A stretch of DNA of 64,000 nt, from assembly GCA_030248295.1 (NCBI GenBank), contig JASANH010000863.1, positions 124,001 to 188,000 on the forward strand, given 5' to 3'. The stretch is from Mesodorylaimus sp. YZB2_4. Taxonomy: Eukaryota > Nematoda > Enoplea > Dorylaimida > Dorylaimidae. This document shows, piece by piece, positions 47,983 to 60,866 of this stretch. Numbering within the stretch: position 1 is the stretch's first letter; the number at the start of each line of letters is the position of its first letter. The translations under genes and the position numbers were made by a program. The notes beneath the pieces are model-generated. The model was not told the DNA's origin. It saw nothing but the letters and a program-made list of their open reading frames with translations, and searched no databases.

Positions 47983-49197
47983 TCACGTGACATTAGGCAG
48001 GGCTTTCGCTGCGCCATTCGACCGATGATTACCCGATTCACCCTGCATTTGTCCACGGACGATGTTAATGTTTTTAATTTTTTCCTTCCTGCCAATTTTC
48101 TTTACTACTCCAATAAATTCTTTTTTAAAGCTTTGGTTAAAAGCAACGTAAGTGTAAAATAATAGTGAGCGGGACACGATCTCCAGCGGCGAGCTTATTG
48201 CTCCAGCAACATAGAACAAAGCCAGCATGTTCACAAACTCTTCAACATCACTCACTGAGGTAAAATAAGTCAAATTTTTCTTCCCTTTTAAAATATAAGC
48301 TATTGTATAAAATATATAGCCTAGCTGATTCAAAAGAAACATGCTGGTCAGCGAAGCCAATAAGGATATGGTTTTCATTGCCTCATTATCGTCTTTACCC
48401 TCATTAACATGGACACCCTGGGTAGATTTTTGTTTTCGCTCTTTATATCTGCTATATACCACACGAATGATGCCTATAACTAATAATAGCATAACCCCGG
48501 TAACTAAAAAGGGTATAATTGTGTCACTGAAATAAACCACGGCTGCGAACCATTTGTAACTGAGCATGTTAGCATTTTGATATAATGAGCTATCGAAACT
48601 GTAGTGCATGCGTGTACAAGCGAAGATCAGGGAAACCGAGATGGCCGCAGCCCATGCACGTTGCTTTGTCTCACTTGTTAGCCCTTTATAGAAAACGGGT
48701 ACTGCTAAAGCTACGTAGCGCTCGATGGTTAGCATCAGGGTAATCATATCACTCAACAGTGAGCTCGAATAAGCCACTCCACTGGCGTATTTATAAAAAG
48801 CTGACCCGATTGGGCCGTGGTTATTCATATAAATTATATACCGGGTGAATTTTATAATCAGAAAACATAAGTCAAATCCAGCTACTGCTACCATGACTTT
48901 ATGGAATACAGTAATCGATTTTCTTGGCATTAGGCAAACTACAAGTATGACCAAGAGGTTGCCTAGAATACCTATCCAATAAAAAGCCAGATTTACTTCA
49001 GTTAATGTTTTCAATAATCGCGAATAAAATTGTGATAACCAGATGACCAAGGCTGACCATTGATCGACAGTCAAATACACCCAAGGCCAAATGCCTGTCT
49101 TATTAGCCATATTTGGGTTCATTGAAATCAACCAATTGATGGCAGGATTGGAATCAGTCCCATTCGTGTTGTTGAGGTACGGAACTGCCATGACCAT
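47983..49197 (-). CDS. Seven-helix G-protein-coupled receptor, rhodopsin-like, intact
   Basis: A single exon from the first ATG at 49197 gives 404 residues. The frame is open 32 codons further upstream without an ATG. The N-terminus has NNTNGT and NKTG glycosylation sites. Helix 1 contains FYWIGILGNLLVILVV with the conserved GN. Helix 3 ends LMLTIERYVALAVPVFY, with ERY in place of DRY. Helix 5 has DTIIPFLVTGVMLLLVIG, and helix 6 TSMFLLNQLGYIFYTIAYIL. Helix 7 with GAISSPLEIVSRSLLFYTY lacks a plain NPxxY. The tail is basic (KKIGRKEKIKN). Overall it resembles invertebrate peptide receptors of the FMRFamide or myosuppressin type, but that is a family-level impression and the ligand is unknown. 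It is more AT-rich than its surroundings. It is not closely related to the other receptors here. Confidence 0.85.
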   Translation of the reverse strand: MVMAVPYLNNTNGTDSNPAINWLISMNPNMANKTGIWPWVYLTVDQWSALVIWLSQFYSRLLKTLTEVNLAFYWIGILGNLLVILVVCLMPRKSITVFHKVMVAVAGFDLCFLIIKFTRYIIYMNNHGPIGSAFYKYASGVAYSSSLLSDMITLMLTIERYVALAVPVFYKGLTSETKQRAWAAAISVSLIFACTRMHYSFDSSLYQNANMLSYKWFAAVVYFSDTIIPFLVTGVMLLLVIGIIRVVYSRYKERKQKSTQGVHVNEGKDDNEAMKTISLLASLTSMFLLNQLGYIFYTIAYILKGKKNLTYFTSVSDVEEFVNMLALFYVAGAISSPLEIVSRSLLFYTYVAFNQSFKKEFIGVVKKIGRKEKIKNINIVRGQMQGESGNHRSNGAAKALPNVT

Positions 49198-50366
49198 AAG
49201 CTTGCTTAAAAAAGTCAAAATATCAAACAGAAGAGAAAAGGAGCATTCTGAAAATGTAAAACCAAGCCTGCCGTAGATTTGATACTTTTCCAACGTGTAC
49301 TTATATGTTCATATACGTTGTTAAGAAATGAGCAGCGATAGGAGGGCGGGTAATTGCATTGCCTCAATGTCGTGCGATGGCCAGGGGCAAGGGCATTTCA
49401 AGCAGCAAGTCGGCAAACTGATTCAATCGGAAGTAAATTAGAGAAACCAGATGTGATCGGAATATTGACTAGTATCCCGCGTGCCTGAACGTGATAGTTG
49501 TACCTGTCTTATCCCACTGACAAGAGATAATTTCTCGTTCGTCTTCAGAAAATGGAAAAAGAGCAGCAAAGTAGAGAGCAAGAAACTGTGCTCTCAGTGG
49601 CACCTATTGTATTTTTCTTATCAGAATGAGCCAGATTCAGGTTGATTTTGGAGCACGTAAACAGAGAAGGTCTGCAATTCGAGACAATAACGTGCGCAGT
49701 CAGACCCCAACAATATTGGCCTGTTGTACATATATAGCAAACGTCTTGGGATGCTGAAAAGACCCCACACTCGTCTGTTATTCATGCATACAGTAGGATA
49801 CTATTTTTTCACAATTAATTCTCGACAGAAATGGAGCTCATGTTTTTTTGTGAGCACCCACGAATTCGACATTTGGTGGTCCTCCAGACGAGCCTGGATC
49901 GATGGCAGTAAAGGAGTGCGGCTTGCCAATTTTCAATTATTACTACTGCTTGTTTTCAGGGTCACAAACCACAGAAAAAAATCCAATCAGGGATTGGGCT
50001 GGGTTTTTAAGCTGCGTGAATGGTTTCCGATTGTGAGGTTGACATTTCTTAACTAAACACAAAACACTTTTTCTATTGCAGTCAGTGTTATCAGTTAGCA
50101 GAAGCAGAAACATGACCTCTTTCAGTCCAGTTTATTTAAAATCATTGCGATCTGATGTCCATTCAGCGTCTCGAAATTAGGATATTGCTGGTGGTATGCC
50201 AAAAACAGATTCGCGACATCATTAGCAATCAGAACATTGGATAACCTTTAGCCGCCACCCCACAGGTACTTGGCCGTACCAGCTTCGAGCGCCGTTCATT
50301 GGTAGTCCTACCTTTGTCACACCATTCACATTGTTCCCACACTGAGGAATTGTGTGCCTCCAGATA
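49198..50366. other. Intergenic, no gene supported
   Basis: Only overlapping short frames were found. An acceptor-like TTTTTTAAG just before the receptor ATG (near 49204) leaves room for an upstream leader exon, but none is recognised. Confidence 0.45.
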
Positions 50367-50450
50367 TATAACCTGTTTTCTTTGAGAATATACACGCCCT
50401 CCACGTTACCGCATAGGCCGCGTGTACATTCACAAAGAAAACAGATAGTA
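50367..50450 (-). mobile_element. 84 bp hairpin MITE, copy 2
   Basis: It is the reverse-orientation copy of 43895-43978, of exactly the same length, with about 9 differences over the 84 bases. The terminal TACTATCTG and CAGGTTATA are kept in both. Confidence 0.9.
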
Positions 50451-52843
50451 TATTGTTCCGATCTTGTGTTTAGTCGCAACTATTAAAAATATGCGACACG
50501 TACGAATTCCTTGTGCTCGCTAAACTGGCAGGAAAATGTCCTCACCCCCAACAGATCATCAAGCAACTATATGTTCACGTTTACATCTAGAGCGCTTTTC
50601 GAGAAGCCGTTTGCGTGCCCAAAAATACATTCGTCTCGCCTTTCTCGCATAGTCAATTTTTTCGAATATATCCACTTCAATCAAAAAAATCGAAAAATGT
50701 AATCAAGGTCATAAACTAAGGTTTTTAAGACCCCAAGTCTTATAGATAGGGTTTTTAATACCCAACCGCACCGATCAAGCACAGGCATGACACTTATCAG
50801 TCAAAAGGCACCAACCAACAGAGCAAGCATGCACTGGCTCAGTACAAACATACAAGAAAAGGAAGACAAGAGAGACAGGCTCCTCGCATATCAACACCAG
50901 GTCTTATCAGACAGGCGTAAACTCGGACGAGGTCACATTCATTTGCATAGTAGACATAACTAGATCTTACGAGGTCATATTGGGCGGCATCGAGGTCGTA
51001 TCAGACTGCAGATGAATGTATATCTTCACTGACCAGAATGGTAAAATACTCGTATTTCTCTTTTTCCAATTCCCCCACTTGATGAGCAAAGCCCCAGTTC
51101 ATTAATGCTGTAGCTGGCACTGGAGCACCAGAAAAAGCAAAAACCATCTGATTATCGACGACAATGACAATCACGCAACGTCGATCAGTGTTTGTCCAAG
51201 ACCTCAAAACCCTAGATCATTGGTCCCTTTTCCCTTTTTCTTTCTCATTTTCCTTCATCTATCTTTGTTCCAACATGCAGCTGCTCTATGCAATACACTA
51301 TGTACTGTGCATACGATACAATATTTACAGTACAGTACGTCCTCTAAATCCTACTTATAACTCCTGAGATATGTAAAATTTCAAAGTCCGGCTAAGGGAT
51401 ATCGCTACCAGGGCACAGACTTTTCCAACAGTTTTTCCCATGTACTCATACTGTATTTTCCTTATACCCACCTATTTTGATTATTTTGACTTCGTTTGTC
51501 CACCCCATTTGCATGTTCGGGGTGAAAGACATCCCTTTTTAGGATCCAAATGTCAATCGCACACGCTGTAATCATAAGATATCCCCTTTCTCTTATTCCC
51601 GAAATCTTCTTTTAGCTTCCTCTCAGATAGCATCCCCTTCTAGGATCCATTTTAGGCGTCCACCTCTCACACCTACCATCTGATGTTGTTTCGCTCTCCC
51701 CTTTGATAGAATGCGCCTCACATACGTACCGTACAATACCCGCGACTGTCAGCATCAAAAGCACAAGGTGGTATGGGATTCTCACAAGTTTTATAATTTC
51801 CCCAACCGCGCGAGCTCTAAGTCAGTTTGAATGCGGCACACACCCGCAACACTGGCAGCGTCAGCCGCAAATACCATGCGAGCAAACCTTAAAATTTTGG
51901 GCTGTTTAGCTGCGGCCAAGTCAGCCACCCTGCTGAGGTGACTCTGTTAACTTGTTTGACTAGTCAACGTGGACTCGCCTTTAGAAACACGCCAACAGCA
52001 AAAAATAATAATTCTGAAAATATCGAAACACTCATGCTAAGCTGATGCGAGTGGTGCGCGCATCCGCGCATTTTGAATGGCCGCAGGACTGTCAAAATAT
52101 TCATATCTCAAATGCAAATCTCAGCTTTCAAAAGATAAGATATAGATATAGATACGATATTGATATTTGATCTTCAGAAAGATATGAATATTCATTAGAT
52201 ATAGATATGGATATCCATATCAACACTAATTTATGCTATGCTTGGGACGGATTCATGTTTCTGTTTAACCTCATCACATCCAAAGTATGCACTATTTTTG
52301 ACATTTGACTTGACTTACTTTGACTTTTCCGAGTGACATTATTATTTGTCGCTTTAGAATCACTAAAATCAAACAGCCCTATTTCTAGGGAGTATTCTTT
52401 CCTACTTGTCAGGAAAGTTATTCTTTGGACTCGTGACATATAGATCAGAGGAAGAGGGCGCACACATAAAATTGTCCCTGGATTGACCCTCGGGAAATAT
52501 TTACAGGTCGAGTTAAACATTAAAACAGGTCATAACGATCAATAAAAGGGCCACAATGAATGCAGTACATTCCGCGTTCGTTTTTGTTGAATGCTTCGGC
52601 AAAAGCGCTTTCTGATGAATTTACAGTTCGATTCTAAACTTGCCAAAAATAGTTTTCTTGACCCAGAGGTGTCACCACTCACCAGCAGAGAAAAAGCGAC
52701 AGAAAATTTTTTTCCACAGTGCATGTGCACTTCAAAAGATCAGAGATAGTAGAATAGGTATTGATACATCATCACAAGATATTGCGAGTACAAAATCAAT
52801 CAATCAGGAAAAATTCAAATTCCATTTTCAAAAATGTGTTGGG
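50451..52843. other. Intergenic, with a GATATAGATA tract
   Basis: No gene is recognised. 52135-52225 is a degenerate GATATAGATATG simple repeat like 33661-33750. Several GTACAGTACAGTAC-like words occur near 51330. Confidence 0.5.
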
Positions 52844-53185
52844 CTAATTTTGATGTTGCGGCGATTCGTGATGATGCTCGTGAGCATGTTTTCGATAGGC
52901 CGCTTGTATTTTGGACGCAGCTTCATTTACTTTTGGATCATTTGGATCAATTTCCAGAGGAAGCTAAAAAAGGCTCCTAATTAATGCAAATATTTCGACT
53001 TCGTGGCCACTGCTTGCTTACTTCATTGCGACTATCGTGTTGATCCTTAGCGCCTTTTCCATCTAAAAGAAAAAGTAATTCATAAGTCTTCTCATTTTTA
53101 TACTTTTTATTAAAAAAGTTTTCAAAAATTTACCTGCGACATGACTTTGCGTCTTGTCGCATTCAGTCGATTCTTTCGACGACAT
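52844..53185 (-). CDS. Small IQ-motif protein (neurogranin/PCP4/Igloo-like)
   Basis: Three short exons on the minus strand (53185-53134, 53062-53022, 52963-52844) join in phase to exactly 70 residues, with introns of 71 and 58 bases. All sites are GT..AG: donors GTAAAT and GTAAGC, acceptors CTTTTAG and TTTTTAG. ATG at 53185 gives MSSKESTECDK. The middle is polar and charged, and the last exon has EIDPNDPKVNEAASKIQAAY followed by RKHAHEHHHE. The AASKIQAAYR core (residues 46-55) fits the calmodulin-binding IQ motif. Small proteins with a single IQ of the neurogranin, PCP4 and Drosophila Igloo type bind calmodulin in neurons. The second Arg of the motif is absent, as in incomplete IQ sites. The His-rich end is unusual. 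The longest single open frame here is on the other strand and is a shadow. Confidence 0.75.
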
Positions 53186-54618
53186 TCTTGCGACAGAGAA
53201 AATAAGAAGTCTGCTACAGTAGTTTAGAAATTATTCGCTCGATGAACCAAAATATGGCAAACCGATTCTCACGTAAGCGGAATAATACGACAGTGGGTGC
53301 ACCGCGCCTGAAAAATTGAATAAGGTTTTTTTAATGGATGGTAAGTTTAGTGAATCGTGGATAACGAGGCCTCTTAGAACTCACAGACTGGGAGAATGAC
53401 GCGCTCGACTTGTCATTCGGGTTCCTATAGCAAACTACACACGTCTCCTTTTCTTAGCCATATTGGGTCTATCCCATACATTCCACGTCGACGTCTTTCG
53501 ATCTGCGTCAAGACCTCATCTTATTCGCCATGCCGTCCAGGGCGAGGACATCCCCACGGGTTCGACACACGCACAACCGATCCTAGCTTAGGTGAGAGAG
53601 CGAAAAGGAAAAAGAGGGAATTAAATTCCAAAACCTAGACCTAGGCCGAATGAAATCAATAAATACGTTGCATCCTCACATCATGGATACACACTCGCCC
53701 AACCACCAACCAGGCTACTTTGGCGCCCGCTAGCCGAGCTAACTCCATTCCTATAGCTACCAGCACCTGCTGACAGAGGACGCTAAATCCGAGCGCTCAC
53801 ATGCCAAATGTAGCGCGCGCCTTGGTCACCCTGCTCCCGCGTGTAACTGATAAGATTTGGGCAGGTGAGATATGGGCTCACATCCACTCGGCCGTGCACA
53901 AATGGCGTGCGTAAGTCGTTGTCGCTCTTTTGCACGCGAAGCAGGGCAGGAAATGAGGGCACTCAACCAGCACATAGAAACGAGGTGGAGTGCCGCGGAC
54001 GAGTACACTTCACGCAAAGAAAACAAGCCAAATGAGATAAGGCCTCGAGCTGTGGCCGTGGCAGGAAAACAGAAAACTTTTTCCAATGAGATGTGCACAA
54101 AATAGGTCTGCTAGATATTGTTGCGATGCCAGAATCAAGTCGTAAAACATAGGTATCATGTAGATTTTATGGACCCCCCACCCAACCGCTGATATCGCAT
54201 TGGGAGCAGAGGCGAACCGCGCCCTCTTTCCTATGTTTATCAACCTGAATCAAGCCCCATGTCTTCCAAGCATCCATGATCAAAGCCTGGAACACACTGA
54301 TGGACAAGGAAGACCGTTTCCGCCTCCTTCTCACTCATCCGATTGATTTAAAGGTGCAATAAAGGGGATGGAAGCCGCGTCTCGATCAATTATCTCATCG
54401 GCAACCATGGCAACAAGAGCACATATCTGCGACATAATTGAATAGATAAATGAAAAACTATTTGCAAAAAATGATAAAATGGTTTAGTCTGTTTCTAGAA
54501 ATTGGTTTGCAAAACAAATCGATCAAAACTTTTCAAAAAGGCGTTAAAAACGACCTAGGGGGAACAAATTTGATTAGTACCATTTCAGAAAAAACAAACA
54601 AATGTGCCCAGTAAATTA
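53186..54618. other. Intergenic, no gene supported
   Basis: It includes a tRNA B-box-like GGGTTCGACAC at 53559-53569 without a convincing tRNA fold. The frames are short and overlap on both strands. Confidence 0.45.
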
Positions 54619-55151
54619 CAGTCGAGTCCACTTATAGTCACACCGGATATTGTCACACTTCGGTTATTGTCACAAGTTTCCAAAGCCCCGAATTTTTCCC
54701 CTATACCTTGTGTGTATTTTGAGTTCGCTTATTATCACGCTGAATTTGGCCCACTCCGCTAACTGTCACGTAAATTTCTAGGCCAAGCGGAATAAGTATG
54801 AGAAAAGAGTCACATTTCCACTCTTGTCAGTCTGAAACAAATGCAAAATCATCAAAAACTAGGATTTCTCTCAAGAAAACGCTTGCATGAAGGCGCATGG
54901 CACCTTAATGCTTCAGCTTTGATCTGACTGATCCTCATAATTTAAATTTCTTTGGTTACAAATACTTTTGAAAAAGCGTTTTGTCTTTTAATTAAAAACG
55001 CTGGGATTATATAAAAATGATACGAAATGGCGATAAAACGCATAAAAGTAAAGTCTTGGCTATTTTAGAGTGTACTTCGGTTTTAGTCACACTCCGGATA
55101 TTGTCACATTTTCTTCCCGTCCGGAGCTGGTGATATTAAGCGGACTCGACT
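54619..55151. mobile_element. Pogo/Tigger-like MITE
   Basis: The left end CAGTCGAGTCCACTTATAGT is preceded by TA, and the reversed right end is TAGTCGAGTCCGCTTAATAT followed outward by TA. Inner repeats of CGGATATTGTCACA occur on both sides. CAGTCGAGTCCGCTTA-type ends with TA target duplications are typical of pogo-like Tc1/mariner elements. The interior has no transposase. Confidence 0.75.
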
Positions 55152-56594
55152 ATATCCAGTTAAAAAAATGCGGCCACCCTGCGCTTTTAACATACCGTAA
55201 CACATAACATAGGAGTACAACCGAGTTGGACAAGATGAGCGAGATAATCCAGAAAAATTCATAAGTCTCGTCTATAAAATGAAATTTTCGCGATTGCAAT
55301 TTTGCGCTTACATCAGGGGACCGTGGTGTTAGTGCGCCTTTGGCAACTTCAGAAGCTTCATTACGTGAGTGCTAACAAACATCAGGCAGCTGTGATATTG
55401 AGCTTGCCTACTTTGTCAATCAAAGTCAGCTCGGAGCTTGACACATTTCCACTGAGTTCTATGATATCTCACATTTGTTTGAGTCCTCCCACACATATTT
55501 AACAGACTCGTATTTGAGATTTGACATGTATCACCACAAGAGAAATGAACAATTTGGTATGATAACTAGAGCCCACAAATTTGTATCCTGAACTGGCTTT
55601 TTTTTTAAGTTCGTACTCTCAAGTTCTCGATTCTTTTTTGCATGGTTTCGCATGATTTATTTTTCACTGGCCGAAGAACACTAAAATTTTTTGATAGCCT
55701 TGACTTTTCACAAACCATGGCATTAAAAAAGCTTTTAGTTTGTTTGGCTTCTGTCTTAGTTTTTAGCCTGCGTTTTTTCTTGTTTTTTATTGCATCATTG
55801 TACCGTTCGTGCAAACAGTCTAAACACACATATTGTACTGCTCGCTTGATTATTGATAGGATGGCTGCCGAAATCTGTTTCATTTTTGCAAATGTGCCTT
55901 GGTCTTGACTGATAATAAATGAGACTTTAAAGCAGACCTGGACATTTTGATTTAGCGACTGAAGTGAAAAACCCTGGCTTATATTGCAGCTTTCCGTTAG
56001 CGATGAATAGCGTCAGATTGCAACATATACTTTTTTGCGCAAAGCAAAAAGCTGACTTTCTAGCAGCCTCGGAATTTTTTGACCTACTTTTGTTTCGTTT
56101 GCCCTTATTTGATTAATTTTTAACAGGCCACTCGCACATCAAAAGACACGTTCACGCCTCACGTTCAAAGTATGTCCTGCCTGAAAGCGTATATCCATCA
56201 ATTAGCAGTCATAGTACTATTGCCACGAGGCAAAATGTTCATAGGGATGCTGTTAACGTTAAAAATGAGCTCATCGTGGGTGGGGGGGGGGCAGAAATTG
56301 TGAGATGTCGAAGCCGTGGAAAAGGTAATTTCATGTAAGAAAACCAAACTCGGGTGGTTTGATATGTAAAGCCAGAGCTTTTTTATGTTACGATTGTTCA
56401 ACATGACCATAGCGAATGGTCACATTGAAGGAAATTTGCAGAAACAGCAACAGGATGTGTACACTTCTGGTTTTATCACCCCAACCTTCATGCGTAAGGA
56501 TACAATATGTGCCCATCACTGGACTGCTTTACAAGACAAGGATAGCACAAAATGGGGGGACCTATAGGATATGTTTGCTCCAGCACACAACAAC
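55152..56594. other. Intergenic, with dispersed repeat R1 copy 2
   Basis: 55655-55800 repeats 4614-4757 (AAATTTTTTGATAGC, CAAACCATGGCA, AAAAGCTTTTAG). The 88-codon frame across it is not conserved in the other copy. A run of nine G lies near 56280. No gene was found. Confidence 0.55.
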
Positions 56595-57484
56595 ACGTCA
56601 CGGCCGGATCCGATCCAATCCGATCCGATATTTTCGATGATGGCGCTTGCAATCACCGTTGGCAAACAACAAAATATTGCGCAGTTTTTCTCCAACCACT
56701 CTAGTGTAACTAATTGAATGAGATGAGGTCAATAACTGCTTTTTTTCCTGCTCATAATCAGAGTTACAAGTCATCTTTTCGATTATTATTTTGACCCAGA
56801 GAAAACATGGAGACTCCCACGGAAACATCGCCAGTCGTTGACTCAAACTTTACAAAACCAAAACTTGTAATCTGCTGATTGTTCCTAGGAGCAAAATATC
56901 AGAGGCATCTGGCCAACTGATCAGCGACGGCGGTGGCCCGAAGTTCTGAAAATTTTTTAATTCTTGCATGGTAAGGAGCCCAAGCGTTGAGAAAAACACG
57001 CGGGATTCTTTCCAAACTCAGTTTTTTGGTCTCGGGCTTCTAGTTTGAGCTTCCAGCATTCGGGCTCCTAAATTTTTAAAGAAACCCAAAAAATTCATAA
57101 GAATTTTGAAAATTCCCAGGACTTCAGGCGCTGACCACTTGGCCAGACGTCTCTGATATTTTTCAGCGTGTTTTTTTGCACCAAGCAAAGAATTGCCATG
57201 TTTGATTTTATAAGTTCGACTCATTGATGAGTTGCATGGGTCTTCTTTACTGTACCTTATCACTTGTAAGGTAGATCCATGATAAGCAGTGCGGCAAAGC
57301 GTTGAGAGGGGCGCTGCTTGTGCCATGTCACCATGATAATAAATGATGTTTATCATGGGTAGCACCCTTTCGAAAAAAGTTGATGCGTTATTGATTGCGG
57401 AAAAAATTTCAAGCATTTCACAATACAATCCGAAGCGTCCGATATCGGTCCGATCCGAAATTTTTTTCATCCGATCCTGGCATG
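56595..57484. mobile_element. GGATCGGAT-ended inverted-repeat element, copy 2
   Basis: The left end CACGTCACGGCCGGATCCGA and right end TTCATCCGATCCTGGCATG are imperfect inverted repeats. The body matches 8756-11000 but without the inserted element, so it marks the site where copy 1 was interrupted (GAGAGGGGCGCTGCTT...CATGATAATA). An inner inverted pair around GGCCAACTGATCAGCG is kept. Confidence 0.8.
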
Positions 57485-59291
57485 AACAACAAGGGATCTA
57501 ATATGCAGAAGACATGGTTCACGTGACTATCTGACGGTTTTTTCGGCGATGACTTGCACAGCTTACAAAGCCGCAGGTAATAACTTTAAAAAACTGCATA
57601 CATTAAAAGAGCTCATCTATACATCGTAAATGCAGTATGTGTCCAGTATGATCTTAAGCAACCTAATATTTAGGGTATGTCTACTCAACGAGCTATGTAC
57701 GAAACTATCTCGAGGAAACTGCGTGATTAGACTTACAAAGACGGCCTAAGCAATCACACTCCCCTGATCGTGACCAAAATGCCAAGGCATACATCGTCGC
57801 CGAATCGATAAGAGCATTTCTTTCTTTGCCATATTTTACGTCCAACTCTGTCCCTCTCGAGAATGTGCTTTAAAACCAGATAAACTAATATGATGATTAA
57901 GTAGGGTTTTTGCAGAAACAAAGTCTTGCGTGTATTTTTTGAAAAATGCACTGAAACTGAGGTGCCTCGGTGTACTCTATGCACAGTGCATCAAGTCTGC
58001 ATTGACTATTCACCTCATTCTTGGTCTGGGCCAGAGCGAGACCGAGATGCGTCGAGGTCTAGCTTGACTGGTTTTCTTATTTGCTCGAGAGATTGTCATG
58101 GACCAGAGCATGTCATGGTGTCTGGACCAGAGCATCTAGGCCCCATTCTTCTGCCTGGGTAGCTAACGATAGGAGTATTATCTCTAGACCCGACGAGAGC
58201 AGGTGGAACCTTACAAGTTAGTCCTATTATTACGGCGTAGTGGACAGTGAACCATACCTGCTGTGCTAGTAGACTGCGCGATTGTGATCGTGCTTCAGGC
58301 TCGACAACACCACAACCCGGTGGGTCGAAAATTACTGCACCAGCAGGCCGACGGTTTCTAAGCCGAGGATCGTGGAGTAAGTAAGTAGGATTGTGGGTTC
58401 CACCACAGAAGCATCAGAAACAAGATACAGTGAAAAGAGCCTGGAACTTACTTTACGCGCGTAAAGTGAGTGCCCAGCAAGTTCCTGCTGTGGTTCTGGG
58501 ATTAAGCTACAGTAATTTACCACCAGAAGCCACTACCCTCACGACGGTGCACTGCAAGTTAGGCGGAGTAGATATTTTGACCACCTCTGAATCTAAACCC
58601 CAACATGGATTTGTCTTTCTTAACAAAACCCGAGGCTAATTCCTGCTTTGTCCCAGCCGATTATCATGGCGTGATCCGTCAAATTCACACTAACCTTCCA
58701 CTTTTTCGGGCCGTCCACGTATGTACATAGGATTACAGTGGGCCAACATAATTGACGTTAGTGACGGAGCTTAGGATAGGAGTATGAACAGGTCCCACCA
58801 ATAGCTTTCATACGGCACCTACTACGTGCAATATGTGACTGTACTGCAGTTCGTGACCAACCACACATTTTCTGGGGCCACATCAAATTAGTACAGTATC
58901 CATTTTTTTCACTCTCTAACTCTCTCCTAAACGGACAACGAGTACTAAAGTGGAGGGAAGACCAAGAAATGCCAGAGAGATCAGGTGAAAACAGCAGGAT
59001 TCATTGTAACGACATCTATGCATCACAAGGGTGCCAAAACTTTTTTTCATACTCGCCTCTCGTTTTCTTTGCTGCGTAGGGAAAGCTCGCTAGACCCGCC
59101 CTGGCCTTTACTGGCCCTAATTCATCGTATCCCTTGCACTGGCCTTGAATATTCTGACGGTGAGTTCAACAAAAGCAGCTGCAGTGTCTCACAGTCACCT
59201 CTCACGAGCATCGTAAACGTAGCACAAAATCAGAAGCAGGTGTTGCAAAAAGTCGGATCGATGTTACGCAAAATTTTCCGTACAGTATGTC
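57485..59291. other. Intergenic, no gene supported
   Basis: A short palindrome, ACTTACTTTACGCGCGTAAA followed by GTGAGT, lies at about 58447-58472. Other short frames show no domain. Confidence 0.45.
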
Positions 59292-59905
59292 ATTTCTAAA
59301 AAATCTGTTATCAGACACCCACAAAGTTAGCCCACTGTACTCTGAGTAAATGCAGGGCGAGACTAGGTTGGCTGGGCTCCCTCGGCGAGGAATGCTTGGA
59401 TGCATTACACTTTTGTAAAACCGATTCGTAAGGTCATGAGTTCGATTTCCTGTCGGATTTTATCCTTTCTGTTTTACACCAGAGTCTAGTACCGCATTAA
59501 CATCGTTATTCGTACTTTGGAGAAATGCAATGCGACCCTCTGTTGCATTGAAAAGTGGCAAACAGTGAGGACTCGTTGCAGTAAGGTCGCAGCTGTCATA
59601 GGACGGTATGAGTACTTTATGTATCGCCTAGCTAGCGACACTGGAACAGAAAGTTTAGCTTGGAGCCAGCTTGCTAATAGCATCGTTTTAGGCGACCAAC
59701 CTACTGCAATAGAACTCAAGACTGTCAGCCTGTTTGCCATCTCTTAATTGCCTGAATGAAGTAGCTCAGGCAGGGGATGCCCTGCTGCACTTTTTATCAC
59801 TGGGGGTTCTCTTTGATCATGATTTATTTACAAACGCCGCCGAGGGAGCCTAGCCAACCTAGTCTCGCCCTGCATTTACCTTAGAGTACAATGGATGGGC
59901 TCATA
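59292..59905. mobile_element. Non-autonomous DNA element with about 105 bp inverted repeats (copy 2)
   Basis: It is closely similar to 9688-10322 through most of its length. The left end ATTTCTAAAAAATCTGTTAT is intact. The right end is decayed after GCCCTGCATTTACCTTAGAG. Confidence 0.85.
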
Positions 59906-60866
59906 AAGTGTTTCCAAGGATTCTTCAAATTTTTGTGCGCAGTCGAAGTTGGGACAGAACTTATGCCGTACCCTATGGAAGATAGTGTGTGCGGTTGCTT
60001 GACTGGCCGCTATCAGCTGCTTTCGTCGGCCGCACTACGCTACTCTAGGCGAGGCTGAAACCCGTCGGGCTGGTGTCTCTGGCCCCTACGACTGGGAGGC
60101 CAGTCTGGGGTTTTCGAGACCATCCGCACCCCGCGGTAGCTTCTCCAATTCAGGGCTACTCCTCCAATTACACTCAAACTGATCTCCGACTCGCCATACA
60201 ATGTCAGGATCTATCCGCTACTCTGCATTTTGAGACTTCTTTCACACTGCTCAACGCAAAACAGCGCCTGGCCTCATGGAGGGACCGACTTGTACAGATG
60301 TCATCTCTACGAGTTTACGCTCAAACTACACGTCATGCTGGGCTCTCCCGTGTCCTCCTGATACTGGCTTCTTCCCTTCTCTATATATAAGGCACCTACT
60401 GTAAGAACCAGACCACTCGTCTCGTTGGAACCCTATTTTCTACTTTCTCAACAGGGTCTGTTTGCTCCTGACACTGATTGCTTTTGCCCATTATTGACGC
60501 ATTGTGAATACGAATCAGAAAATTGAGCTGTCAAATGCAGTCAGTACAAAATGATATCCAATATGCACTCGATTGAATTTTAAGGATTCGTCTAAGACGA
60601 TGACGTATTATTGAAAAATGATCTTGAAATTTTTCAATTTGCCAGCATGAAATTGACATTTGATTAAAAATCTTCGAAAAGGCAAAGAAGATTTGGTTTT
60701 GTTGGCAAGGTTCAAGGTCTTAATTTTCCTAGAAAAGTTCATCAATTCTAGTGAGTTCACAAGAAGTGATCCGTCATCTTATCTTATTCTTATGGTTTAC
60801 GGTTTGGATTCGTTGATACACCTGTTCTCGTCTTATTTTCATGGTAATCGACCTCATCGACCGGCC
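59906..60866. other. Upstream region of the decarboxylase gene
   Basis: The frame at 60073-60390 has no recognised domain. The open frame continues 207 bases upstream of the decarboxylase ATG without an obvious signal. No TATA box was found. Confidence 0.45.

Noticed and set aside
52640..52984. 114-residue plus-strand frame
   Set aside because: Its 3' half is the reverse strand of the IQ-protein exon, and it shows no domain.
55642..55908. 88-residue hydrophobic frame
   Set aside because: It overlaps dispersed repeat R1; the matching copy at 4.6 kb does not keep the frame.
60073..60390. 105-residue frame upstream of the decarboxylase
   Set aside because: No domain, no ATG context and no link by splicing to the decarboxylase exons.
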